Of a stretch of 64,000 nucleotides of DNA, positions 43,341-51,518 are shown piece by piece. Position 1 is the first letter of the stretch. Each line of letters begins with the position of its first letter. A program made the translations under genes and the position numbers. Source of the DNA: Lewinellaceae bacterium (GTDB taxonomy: Bacteria > Bacteroidota > Bacteroidia > Chitinophagales > Saprospiraceae); NCBI GenBank assembly GCA_020636315.1, contig JACJYA010000008.1, positions 1 to 64,000 on the forward strand, written 5' to 3'. Below the pieces are notes generated by a model. That model did not search any database and was not told the origin of the DNA. It was given only the letters and a program-made list of their open reading frames with translations.

Positions 43341-43441
43341 CTCCGCGTTTTTGTCGCAATTCCTTTTGTATGCCGGCCGACAAAAAAACGAAGCACAGGC
43401 CGCCCCCGGCCTTTATTAGCGCCTCTGTCGCGTAAGGTTTC

Positions 43442-43449
43442 TATATTTG
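43442..43449 (+). promoter_or_regulatory. -7 box (tatatttg) for the choice-of-anchor gene
   Basis: TATATTTG fits TAnnTTTG and precedes the ATG at 43473 by 23 bp. No clear -33. Confidence 0.4.
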
Positions 43450-43472
43450 GGGTTAACGAAACCTAATGCTTT

Positions 43473-45056
43473 ATGAAAATCCGCCATACACTTGTTTCTT
43501 TTTTCTGTCTTGCCCTGGCCGCCGCCACCGCCCAGAGTGCGCTCAATGTAGAAGTCTTTGCCCGATATGACCGCGGAGACGGGCGTGCTTCCGGCTCCTG
43601 GTATTACGCCGCTCCGGATGGAACGGAATATGCTGTCCTGGGCGCTCAAACGGGCACCTCCGTTATCAGGATCGATGATCCGGAGGATATCAGGGAGGTA
43701 GGCTTCGTCCCGGGGTATAATTCCAACTGGCGGGAAATAACTGTTGTGGGCGATTATGCTTATGTGGTCACTGAAGGGTCGGGTTTTCCCCATTACGGCA
43801 TGCAGGTGATCGACCTTACCCAACTGCCGGACACCGCTTTTCTCCTTACGGCGTATTCGGAAACCTTCGGCCGGGGGCACATCATTCAGAAGGATATCTT
43901 CAATGAAGCTCCCTATGTGTATGTTTGCGGCACTCAAACTACCCAGGGTGTCCACATCATTGATGTATCCGATCCGGGCAATCCGGTACAGGTGGGGCTC
44001 TACCAGCCCGGTTATTACATCCACGATTGCCACGTCAGGGATACCCTGCTGTTTGCCGCAGCCTTTTACAACGGCACTATCGACATTGTGAGCATTGCCG
44101 ATAAGAGCAACCCCACGCTCATCGCCTCCATCGACGACCCGGGAGGCAATACCCATAGCTTTTCCACTACGGAACAACTGGATTACCTGTTTGTCGCCGA
44201 TGAGCAGGACGGGCTGCCCGGCCGCATTTTCAATATCGAAGGCCTGGAAAACCCCACCGCCGTGTCCACCTGGACCGGCAATCCCGCCAGCCTGGTCCAC
44301 AACCCATACATCCTGGGAGATTACGCATTCATCTCACACAATACCGAAGGCCTGCGCATTCTGGACATTGCCGACCCGGCCGTACCGGTGGAGGTCGGTT
44401 TTTACGATACTTACAGCGGCCCCAGCGGAGGCTTTCACGGCCTGTGGTCGGCCTGCCCCTATCTCCCTTCCGGCCGGATCATCGGCGGCAACCGCGAAGA
44501 CGGCCTTTATGTATGGTCCTTCAACAATGCCCGCGCCGGCCGGTTTTACGGCCAGGTGGTGGACTCCCTCAGCGGGGAGCCCATTTTCAACGCCGCCATA
44601 CAGGTAGAGGAAACACAGGAATTGTTTACCTCAGATATGGAAGGCGCCTTCCGGGGTGGCTACCTGCCCGGAACATACACGCTGCATGTATTTGCCAACG
44701 GCTACCCCTCAAAAACGGTGAGCATTACCCTCGATGAGGGCAGCCAGGAGCAGTTGCTGGTTGAAATGGCGCAGGAAATGACCGGTATCGAATATCAGGG
44801 AAAGGAGGCTGCCGATATCGTTATTGCACCCAACCCGCTTCGGGGGCGGGCAGCCGTCCGGCTGGTAAATATGCCGGAGGCCAGGCAGGCAGAATTAATG
44901 GATGCGCGCGGGCAGAAAGTGGAGCGCTTTTTCATTACCGGGAATACGGCCTTTTATATTGAACCGCGTACTGCTCCCGCCGGAATTTACTGGCTGGTGG
45001 TTTATGGCTGGAACGGAGAAATACTCGGACAGAAAAAATTGGTTATCAGAGGGTAG
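43473..45056 (+). CDS. Choice-of-anchor-B protein with LVIVD repeats and T9SS signal
   Basis: 527-aa secreted protein. Signal peptide MKIRHTLVSFFCLALAAATAQS. Residues about 25-350 are LVIVD-type propeller repeats (GMQVIDLTQLPDTA, GVHIIDVSDPGNPVQVGLY, GLRILDIADPAVPVEVGFY). Residues about 355-430 form a carboxypeptidase-regulatory-like fold (YGQVVDSLSGEPIFNAAIQ). The C-terminal 80 aa form a T9SS sorting domain (IAPNPLRGRAAVRL ... AGIYWLVVYG). The choice-of-anchor name reflects my memory of the family; these proteins are secreted with one of several sorting tails. Ligand unknown. Confidence 0.88.
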   Translation: MKIRHTLVSFFCLALAAATAQSALNVEVFARYDRGDGRASGSWYYAAPDGTEYAVLGAQTGTSVIRIDDPEDIREVGFVPGYNSNWREITVVGDYAYVVTEGSGFPHYGMQVIDLTQLPDTAFLLTAYSETFGRGHIIQKDIFNEAPYVYVCGTQTTQGVHIIDVSDPGNPVQVGLYQPGYYIHDCHVRDTLLFAAAFYNGTIDIVSIADKSNPTLIASIDDPGGNTHSFSTTEQLDYLFVADEQDGLPGRIFNIEGLENPTAVSTWTGNPASLVHNPYILGDYAFISHNTEGLRILDIADPAVPVEVGFYDTYSGPSGGFHGLWSACPYLPSGRIIGGNREDGLYVWSFNNARAGRFYGQVVDSLSGEPIFNAAIQVEETQELFTSDMEGAFRGGYLPGTYTLHVFANGYPSKTVSITLDEGSQEQLLVEMAQEMTGIEYQGKEAADIVIAPNPLRGRAAVRLVNMPEARQAELMDARGQKVERFFITGNTAFYIEPRTAPAGIYWLVVYGWNGEILGQKKLVIRG

Positions 45057-45123
45057 TATGGTTTACCCGCCGACGCGAACGGAATTCCATCAAGTGGCCG
45101 GCAAGGCGAAAAGCGCAGGGGTA

Positions 45124-45158
45124 GCCCGGGGGCTCCCGAATTCCGGCAGCCCCCGGGC
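45124..45158. terminator. GC-rich hairpin between convergent genes
   Basis: gcccgggggct (45124-45134) pairs perfectly with agcccccgggc (45148-45158). It sits between the T9SS gene (+) and the 98-aa gene (-), 4 bp from the stop of the latter. No U-run. Confidence 0.6.
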
Positions 45159-45161
45159 AGT

Positions 45162-45458
45162 TCACAATCCCGCCCTCTCTTCCAGTTTTTGTTTCACCCG
45201 TGCCGGATCATCCATGATGAATAAACTGGCGCGCCCGTCTGCTGTCTGAATGCGAAGGCCAGCTCTGGCCAGGCCAAAGAGCAGGAAGGTTTCGCAGGAT
45301 TCAATATCTTCCAACCTGATCTCCAGCCGGAGATGGCTGTTGTCGTATTGCTGTAAACGGAAGCCCAACTGGCCGGGAAGTATCTCCAGCCGGCCGGGGA
45401 TAGAATGGCCATCGTCCCATAACCAGGCCTGTTGTGCATATAAAGGTGGTTCTGACAT
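45162..45458 (-). CDS. 98-aa hypothetical protein, GRAM/PH-like
   Basis: Small soluble protein with no signal peptide. The pattern AWLWDDGHSIPGRLEILPGQLGFRL, then LEIRLEDIESCETFLLFGLARAGLRIQT, then ASLFIMDDPARVKQKLEE resembles the strand-helix order of a GRAM/PH-type lipid- or protein-binding fold (strand that presents an amphipathic surface, closing helix). This is a fold impression only. Upstream, 45459-45748 holds no recognisable gene. Confidence 0.6.
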   Translation of the reverse strand: MSEPPLYAQQAWLWDDGHSIPGRLEILPGQLGFRLQQYDNSHLRLEIRLEDIESCETFLLFGLARAGLRIQTADGRASLFIMDDPARVKQKLEERAGL

Positions 45459-45748
45459 GGAGAAAATTCCGTTGCTGGATAAAAAATTTTGTTTTCAAAA
45501 GGCCTTGGGGAAGGAAAAATTTTAATGACGGCAAAGTACCTTTTTCTGAAAATTCGGCGCATCTGAATGATTATTTGGCAGCATCGGATTATTATTCGGT
45601 TGGATACAGAGTGATTTAGGCTTCTGCAAAGCGTAAATAGGCACCAGCCTCCCCCGCCAGCCTGCCCGTTTTCCGGCATATTACTCCTTTTTTATAAGAG
45701 GAAAAACCCTATATTAGAAGATATTTTACCCTCCCCAACCAAACGAAC

Positions 45749-46498
45749 ATGATGACTGTCGCTATTGTCGATGACGAGAAGAATGCCCGGCTCACCCTCC
45801 GGGAATTGCTCGCGGAATTTTGCCCGAAAATGAATGTGGTCGGCGAAGCCGATGGCGTAGATTCGGGATTAAAACTGCTGGAAAAAAAACATCCTGATAT
45901 TCTGTTCCTGGATATCCAGATGAATGACGGCACCGGGTTTGACTTGCTGGACCAGGCCGGGCAACTCGATTCTAAAGTGGTTTTCGCCACCGCCTTCGAC
46001 CAGTTTGCAGTCAAAGCCTTCAGATACCACGCGTTTGATTATCTGGTAAAACCCATCGACCCGGACGAACTAAAGGAATTGTGCCGGAAGCTCCGGAAGG
46101 AGGCCACCGAACAACTATCCATCCAGAGCATTCCCGAACTGTTGCGGTCCATTCGCGCTCAGGCCATTGAAAACCTGGCGCTATCTACAAGTGAAGGACA
46201 TATTTATTTGAAGCTGGACGACATCATCCGGCTGGAATCCAATGGAAATTACACCTTATTTTATTCCAGTGAGGGAGAAAAGATCATGGTGTCCCGCACA
46301 CTGGGCGAATTTGGCGAGATCCTCCCGGATGAAATCTTCTACCGCACCCACCAGTCCCACATTGTCAACCTGCGCCACGTCAGAAAGGTACTCCGGGAGG
46401 ACGGCGGCTATGCCCTGATGAGTGATGGGGCGAAAGTTTCCATATCCCGGCGCCGTAAGGATGATTTTCTGGACAGGCTGGGAGGTATCAGCCTGTAG
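45749..46498 (+). CDS. LytTR-family response regulator
   Basis: 249-aa two-component regulator. The receiver domain (1-120) has acidic Asp8/Asp9, the phospho-acceptor Asp55 in ILFLDIQM, and Lys in YLVKPID. The LytTR DNA-binding domain (about 145-245) shows GHIYLKLDDIIRLESNGNYTLF, FYRTHQSHIVNL and the C-terminal ISRRRKDDFLDRL. No histidine kinase of the LytS/YehU type is next to it, so it is an orphan. ATG at 45749 or the following ATG (45752). Confidence 0.93.
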   Translation: MMTVAIVDDEKNARLTLRELLAEFCPKMNVVGEADGVDSGLKLLEKKHPDILFLDIQMNDGTGFDLLDQAGQLDSKVVFATAFDQFAVKAFRYHAFDYLVKPIDPDELKELCRKLRKEATEQLSIQSIPELLRSIRAQAIENLALSTSEGHIYLKLDDIIRLESNGNYTLFYSSEGEKIMVSRTLGEFGEILPDEIFYRTHQSHIVNLRHVRKVLREDGGYALMSDGAKVSISRRRKDDFLDRLGGISL

Positions 46499-46551
46499 CC
46501 TGGTATTTGTCTCAAAAGGTTTTTTATTTTTGGCGCCAGCTGCCTACTTTA

Positions 46552-46703
46552 GAGGCTATCTCATAAATGATAGTACACTGATCCTTATGATTTATCAGGA
46601 TGAATTAAGATCCAAAACCGCCATTTTAGTCAAACCTTAATGAATCCAAACAATCCTAGCAGATCAGTGTGCCATCCCTTTTGGGGTTTTTGAGAGCGCC
46701 TCT
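46552..46703. mobile_element. Second MITE family, about 152 bp
   Basis: Imperfect terminal repeats gaggctatctcataaa (46552-46567) and the complement of gaggcgctctcaaaaa (46688-46703) agree at about 13 of 16 positions, and an inner pair tacactgatc / gatcagtgtg lies about 30 bp in from each end. No coding frame. It differs inside from the two 159-bp elements and has another parent that is not in this window. Confidence 0.6.
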
Positions 46704-46738
46704 CAGCCCCTCCTCAAGCCTGAAGAAAAATCCGGAAC

Positions 46739-48955
46739 ATGGCTAATCGACGACCTAATAACCACATTGAAACGGAGTTGAGCCGGGACCTGGGCCTGAC
46801 CTCCGCCCTGGCCATCGGCATTGGCACCATGATCGCCGCCGGGATTTTCACCCTCTCCGGCCTGGCCATCCGCAATGTGGGCTCTGCGGCTATCGCTTCT
46901 TTTTTGCTGGCCGCTTTTGTAGCCTTATTCACCGCGCTCACCTATTGTGAATTTGTCTCTATTTATCCGCGCACCGGTGAGGGCTATCTCTATGCCCGCC
47001 GGACCTTCAACCCCCCTCTGGCCTATTTTGTAGGCTGGGCGCTGTTCCTGGGCTATACTTCCAGTTGTGCTTTTTACATCGCCAGTTTGTCCAGTTATTT
47101 CAACGAGTTCATCTGGCACAGCCCCATCGAATCTCTGTTCGGGATTGTGATGCTGTCCGGGCTCACGCTGCTCAACATTCGGGGGACTAAAGAAAGCGGC
47201 AAGTTTCAGGTCATCGTTACGGCTGCCAAGGTGGTCCTGCTGATCTGGTTCATAGCCGGAGGCCTGAGTTATGTCGATATGGATGTGGTAATGGACCGCT
47301 TCAGCACCGACCTGGTGGCCATCGGCACTACGGGGGCGATGGTGTTTATCACTTTTTTCGGATTCTCCGCCATCGCCGCCTCGGCAGGAGAGGTAAAAGA
47401 CCCTGTCCGGAATATTCCCCGGGCGATCTTCATTTCCATGGGAGTGGTCACGGTATTATATACGGCGGTGGTCCTGGTTCTTCTGTTTGCCGGGTTGTCG
47501 GAGTACAACGAGGCGGCCATGGGCGAAGCGGCCAAAAAATTTCTCGGCTCCGCCGGCGGCTATGTCATCATAGGAGGGGCGATCTTTTCCATGATCTCCG
47601 CTTCCAATGCCTCGGTGATGGCCGGCTCCCGGGTGATGCTGTCCATGAGCCAGCTGGGCCACATGCCCGAAGGGTTCGGGCTGATCAACCCCCGGACCCG
47701 CACGCCTGTTATTGCCGTCATTCTGGTGGGTGGGATGATCCTCATTTTTGCCCTGATCCTGCCGCTGGAAGACCTCAGCTACTTTGCCAATACCGTCCTG
47801 CTGATGGCGCTCATCGCCGTTAATGCCGCGCTGATCGTGCATCGCCGGAAATATCCGGATATGGAACGCCCGTTCAAGGTGCCGCTGGTGCCACTGCTGC
47901 CCGCCCTGGGCATCCTGGCCAACATCTATCTGCTCAGCCAGATCTTTCAACATATAGTCCCTCTGCTGCTGGCCCTTGGCGCCCAGTTCTTCGGAATGTT
48001 CGCCTTCATCGCCTGGCGGGGCTGGCAGCCGGCGGAAGAAGCCATCGCCGGGCTGGCCTCTCATGTGGCCGTCAGCGAAGGGCGGGGCAGCCGCAAAAAG
48101 AGCCGCTTTCGCCTCCTGGTGCCCATTGCCAACCCGCAAACCATCCGGAGGCTGGTCCGCCTGGCTTCGGCCATTGCCAAAGAGAAACAGGGCGAGATCC
48201 TGCTTCTGCGGGTGCTGACCGTACCGGAGCAGCTGCCTCCGACCCAGTTCGATGAGGCAAAACTGGAAGAAGAGCGGGCCGTCCTCCGCGAAGCGCGAAA
48301 GGCCTGCGAAGAATTTGGGGTGCCCTCCCACGGAGTCGTTCGCGTAGGGCATAAGGTGGCCCGGGCCATCCTGGAAACCTCGACCGACTGGAACTGCGAC
48401 CTCATCATCCTGGGCTGGAAAGGACATTCGCGAAGCCGGGAACGCATCCTGGGCAACATCACCGACGCCATCGTCAAATTTGCCGATACGGACATCATGC
48501 TGGTCAAGTTCGTCGGCAACGCCCCGATCAACCACATTCTGCTGCCCACCGCCGGCGGAGAACACGCCCAGTGGGCGGAGCAGTACTGCGCCACCATTGC
48601 CCGGGCGGTCGATGGAAGCGTGACCGTCTGCCGGGTAGTACCGGAGGACGAAAGCCGCACCGATTCCGAAATTCACAAAGAAAGGCTGAAACCCGCCGTC
48701 GAAAGGATATTCGAGGAAGGAGGCTTTACTATCAAAAGCAAAGTTATCCGGAATGATTCCATCGCCGACGGCATCATCGAGGCGGCCGAAGGCTATGACG
48801 CCATCATGGTGGGAGCCACCCGGCAGAGCATCTACCCGCAGATCCTCTTCGGCAACATTCCCGAAAAGATCGCCATGGGGGCCAACAAAACGGTGATCAT
48901 GGTAAAACACCACGACCCGGTGAAGGCCTTGCTGGGGAAGGTGGTGGGGGAGTAG
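46739..48955 (+). CDS. APC-superfamily permease fused to two universal stress (USP) domains
   Basis: 738-aa inner-membrane protein. Residues 1-435 are a 12-TM amino acid-polyamine-cation permease (LGLTSALAIGIGTMIAAGIFTLSG in TM1 with the unwound GxG, and the conserved loop after TM6). Residues about 450-590 and 595-730 are two tandem USP folds. The nucleotide loop of the first, GWKGHSRSRERILGN, fits Gx2Gx9G but has Asn in place of Ser/Thr; the second, GATRQSIYPQILFGN, has lost the second Gly. So ATP binding may be altered. Such fusions are thought to let the cell couple transport to energy or stress state. Confidence 0.9.
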   Translation: MANRRPNNHIETELSRDLGLTSALAIGIGTMIAAGIFTLSGLAIRNVGSAAIASFLLAAFVALFTALTYCEFVSIYPRTGEGYLYARRTFNPPLAYFVGWALFLGYTSSCAFYIASLSSYFNEFIWHSPIESLFGIVMLSGLTLLNIRGTKESGKFQVIVTAAKVVLLIWFIAGGLSYVDMDVVMDRFSTDLVAIGTTGAMVFITFFGFSAIAASAGEVKDPVRNIPRAIFISMGVVTVLYTAVVLVLLFAGLSEYNEAAMGEAAKKFLGSAGGYVIIGGAIFSMISASNASVMAGSRVMLSMSQLGHMPEGFGLINPRTRTPVIAVILVGGMILIFALILPLEDLSYFANTVLLMALIAVNAALIVHRRKYPDMERPFKVPLVPLLPALGILANIYLLSQIFQHIVPLLLALGAQFFGMFAFIAWRGWQPAEEAIAGLASHVAVSEGRGSRKKSRFRLLVPIANPQTIRRLVRLASAIAKEKQGEILLLRVLTVPEQLPPTQFDEAKLEEERAVLREARKACEEFGVPSHGVVRVGHKVARAILETSTDWNCDLIILGWKGHSRSRERILGNITDAIVKFADTDIMLVKFVGNAPINHILLPTAGGEHAQWAEQYCATIARAVDGSVTVCRVVPEDESRTDSEIHKERLKPAVERIFEEGGFTIKSKVIRNDSIADGIIEAAEGYDAIMVGATRQSIYPQILFGNIPEKIAMGANKTVIMVKHHDPVKALLGKVVGE

Positions 48956-48957
48956 AA

Positions 48958-49149
48958 TGTTTGATTTTTGATATGCGATGTTTGATTTTCGATGTATTTG
49001 GAAACCAACGCTTTGGAGCGTCGCACATTGCACGAGAGTGTTTAGAAATATGTGTCTTTAAAAGAAAACACCCTTTATTTTCAGCGGCCTGGCGAATGGC
49101 GAACACCGAATTCCGAACAGCGCCTATAGCACATCAAAAATCAAACATC
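48958..49149. repeat. Inverted tttgattt word repeat between convergent genes
   Basis: gatgtttgattttcgatgt (48977-48995) matches the complement of 49131-49149 at 18 of 19 positions. Nearby words (ggcgaatggcgaacaccg) add further partial pairs. It lies between the stop of the permease gene and the stop of the T9SS gene. Confidence 0.65.
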
Positions 49150-49163
49150 CCCTCCTCTCTTCC

Positions 49164-50933
49164 TCACTGCTTAACAAATTTCCTGGCTTCCGACGGCCCG
49201 CCGCCCTGCACTACGACCCAGTACATACCGGGCGCCAGTTGATCTACCGGGAGTTCTGCCGAAAGGGCCTGTGGGGGCGCTTCCTGCGTATAGACCTTCT
49301 GGCCGGACAAGTTAAAGATCTCCACCGTGGCGCCGGCATCAAGGGCTTCCAGCCACTGAATGACGATTCTTTCCTGCGCCAGGGTTGGGGCAAGGCTCCA
49401 GTAGCGGCCGTCTTCAAACAATACGGAAACTACCTTGCTGTATTCCTGTCCTCCGTCAAAATCGCGCTGGTTCAGGCGGTAATAATTCAGGCCCTTTGCC
49501 GGCGTGAGATCCGTAAAGGTATAATGGTGCTCCTCCTGGGTAGTCCCGAAGCCGGCAACCCTGCCGATCTCCGAAAAATGCTTTCCGTCTGTACTGCGCT
49601 CGATGGAAAAATAGTCATTATTGAGCTCGGTGGCGGTGGCCCAGTACAACTCGGCCCCCTTACGGGTAGGGCGGGCAGTGAAAGTGGTGAGTTCGACGGG
49701 GAGCGGCCCTCCGCTGACAGAGAGAAAAACATCGGTACTGGTGACGGAGTAGGCCACAGAATAACTTACCGGATCGTTAACAACTGAGCTGAAATCGCCT
49801 GAAATGGTTCCTCCACCAGTATCAAGAATAATATCGAGCGTGCCGGAAGGAGAATAACCGTTTCCAAAAGTTAAGCTGAGGTTTGCTCCATTGATATTTA
49901 CATCACCAGATCCGGTGAATGTTATCTGATCAAATTCACTACAGGCAACAGAGCCGGTGACATCGATCTGAAGAGTTACACCGGAAAGATCAACATCACT
50001 GCTCCTATTATCAAAAGTAAGACAGCCGGGAGAAGAACCGGGAATAATTGTCGATCCGGAACTATGAGTAAAAAACTTGGTCCTTTCCACCAGTCCATCC
50101 CCCTGGAAAGTTCCGTTGTTCGTAAAGCCCCAGGGTGAACCCGCTTTCACAATTGTCCCGGTAGTAGAGCCGGTCAATTCAACATGTCCATCATTTACCA
50201 TTAAGGAGTTACTCCTAAAGCTCATACATTCTGTACCCCCGGATACGAATATAGTGCCTGTTGATTCATTGGTTATGGACCCATAGGAATCAAGTAAAAT
50301 GCCATTCTCAGTAGGGTCAGTTATTTCAATTGTCCCGAAATTGGACAGGCTGCCTGTCACTTCTATTCCGTTAGTTCCGGCAACGATGATGGTAATTTTA
50401 GCGCCACTATAAACCGTTACAGATGTAGAGGAATTAATAAATAACCCGGAAGCAGGCGCCCGATAATTGGCCACCGGGGCAACATTGATGTCGATATTGC
50501 CATAGACCAGCAGGGCGCTGGGCCCACTATTTGAACCATCAATATAGGTTGGATAAAGAGTATTAGGGCTCGCCTCATCCAACCTGATCCCATGGCTGCC
50601 GTCCAGCCCCCCTTCCTGGGTAGTCAGAGTGGCTCCGGCACTGATCACCAGGGTGGCTCCTCCACTGAGCTGGATGGAGCCGGTGGTGGCAGAGGCATAA
50701 ACATAAACCGTAAAGGCCCCGTCGATCATCATATCGCCATTATCCTGCAGGGCGGTAGGAACCGTTCCGTCATCCATATTCAACCAATTGGTGGGGTCGT
50801 TCCAGTCGGTGTCATCAATTACACTTAACCCGGTCCAGAGAAAGGTGGGGTTATTCGCCCACGCCCCGGTAAAGAGCAAAGGGTTCAGGAAAACAATTAC
50901 GGCCAACAGGTGTAGTTGTAGTCGTCTTTTCAT
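49164..50933 (-). CDS. Secreted beta-rich protein with T9SS sorting domain
   Basis: 589-aa protein. Signal peptide MKRRLQLHLLAVIVFLNPLLFTGAWA. Residues about 30-380 are Ser/Thr/Gly-rich and repetitive (SATTGSIQLSGGATLVISAGATL, VTVYSGAKITIIVAGTNGIEVTG), as expected of a right-handed beta-helix of the passenger type. Residues about 410-500 contain PLPVELTTFTARPTRKGAELYW and DYFSIERSTDGKHF, a Bacteroidota FN3-like unit, followed by a T9SS tail (WSLAPTLAQERIVIQWL ... GMYWVVVQGG). The ATG at 50933 is chosen because it starts the signal peptide; 10 more residues upstream are in frame. Confidence 0.85.
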   Translation of the reverse strand: MKRRLQLHLLAVIVFLNPLLFTGAWANNPTFLWTGLSVIDDTDWNDPTNWLNMDDGTVPTALQDNGDMMIDGAFTVYVYASATTGSIQLSGGATLVISAGATLTTQEGGLDGSHGIRLDEASPNTLYPTYIDGSNSGPSALLVYGNIDINVAPVANYRAPASGLFINSSTSVTVYSGAKITIIVAGTNGIEVTGSLSNFGTIEITDPTENGILLDSYGSITNESTGTIFVSGGTECMSFRSNSLMVNDGHVELTGSTTGTIVKAGSPWGFTNNGTFQGDGLVERTKFFTHSSGSTIIPGSSPGCLTFDNRSSDVDLSGVTLQIDVTGSVACSEFDQITFTGSGDVNINGANLSLTFGNGYSPSGTLDIILDTGGGTISGDFSSVVNDPVSYSVAYSVTSTDVFLSVSGGPLPVELTTFTARPTRKGAELYWATATELNNDYFSIERSTDGKHFSEIGRVAGFGTTQEEHHYTFTDLTPAKGLNYYRLNQRDFDGGQEYSKVVSVLFEDGRYWSLAPTLAQERIVIQWLEALDAGATVEIFNLSGQKVYTQEAPPQALSAELPVDQLAPGMYWVVVQGGGPSEARKFVKQ

Positions 50934-51518
50934 GAGCAACGATTTGTGGCCAGTGCAGGCCATTCACAGAAACAAAAAAAAGCCAGGCTATTCCAGTGTT
51001 TGTCGTCTTTGGCAGGGCAGCAAAAAGTACGCCGGTTATTGCAAGAGCTGTTTGAATTTAATCCTACAGCTTTTTATTTCATTGCTTATGCGATAAAAGG
51101 ACTGTCAGGCGATGACAACGTAACCCCGGGAAGGGAACGGGGCAAGTTGGTTTATTTCTTAAGAAGGATTTTTAAAAGCCGCTTAAAAACTGGTTACAGA
51201 GGCAAAAATAGAAATTCCCCGAAAGGCAAAAAATAATTATGTGGGTTAAAATTGTATATTAAAAAATCCTTGAACCTTAAAAAGAAGAGAATTACTGCCC
51301 TGAAAATCCCTATTTGCCCGCCGGGAATACTAATATTTTCCCTGACCTTTTATACTCCTACGATATATTAACGCCAATGTTTCCGGAAAAAGGGAGATTC
51401 CCTTCAAGCGCTAATTTATTCCATTTCATTCCATCAGTCGCTTCACTCGTGTCCCATTAGCGCTTGAATTATCATCATTACTTAAAACAAATATAAATTG
51501 TTCATTCGATAATTCAAG
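50934..51518. other. Intergenic region, 585 bp
   Basis: AT-rich. No supported gene or RNA. Its left part is the upstream region of the T9SS gene at 49164; its right part holds the inverted repeat 51403-51468 that follows the TreS gene. Confidence 0.6.
51403..51468 (-). repeat. ttcaagcgctaat palindrome, copy 1
   Basis: Perfect 13-bp arms at 51403-51415 and 51456-51468, separated by 40 nt. Located just after the TreS-maltokinase stop in the transcription direction. The same arms with a 5-nt loop recur at 56871-56901, again after a gene end and in the same orientation relative to transcription. Confidence 0.8.

Noticed and set aside
47456..49033. 525-codon frame opposite the permease-USP gene
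   Set aside because: Low-complexity Gly/Asp/His-rich text, no homology pattern; complement of a well-supported gene.
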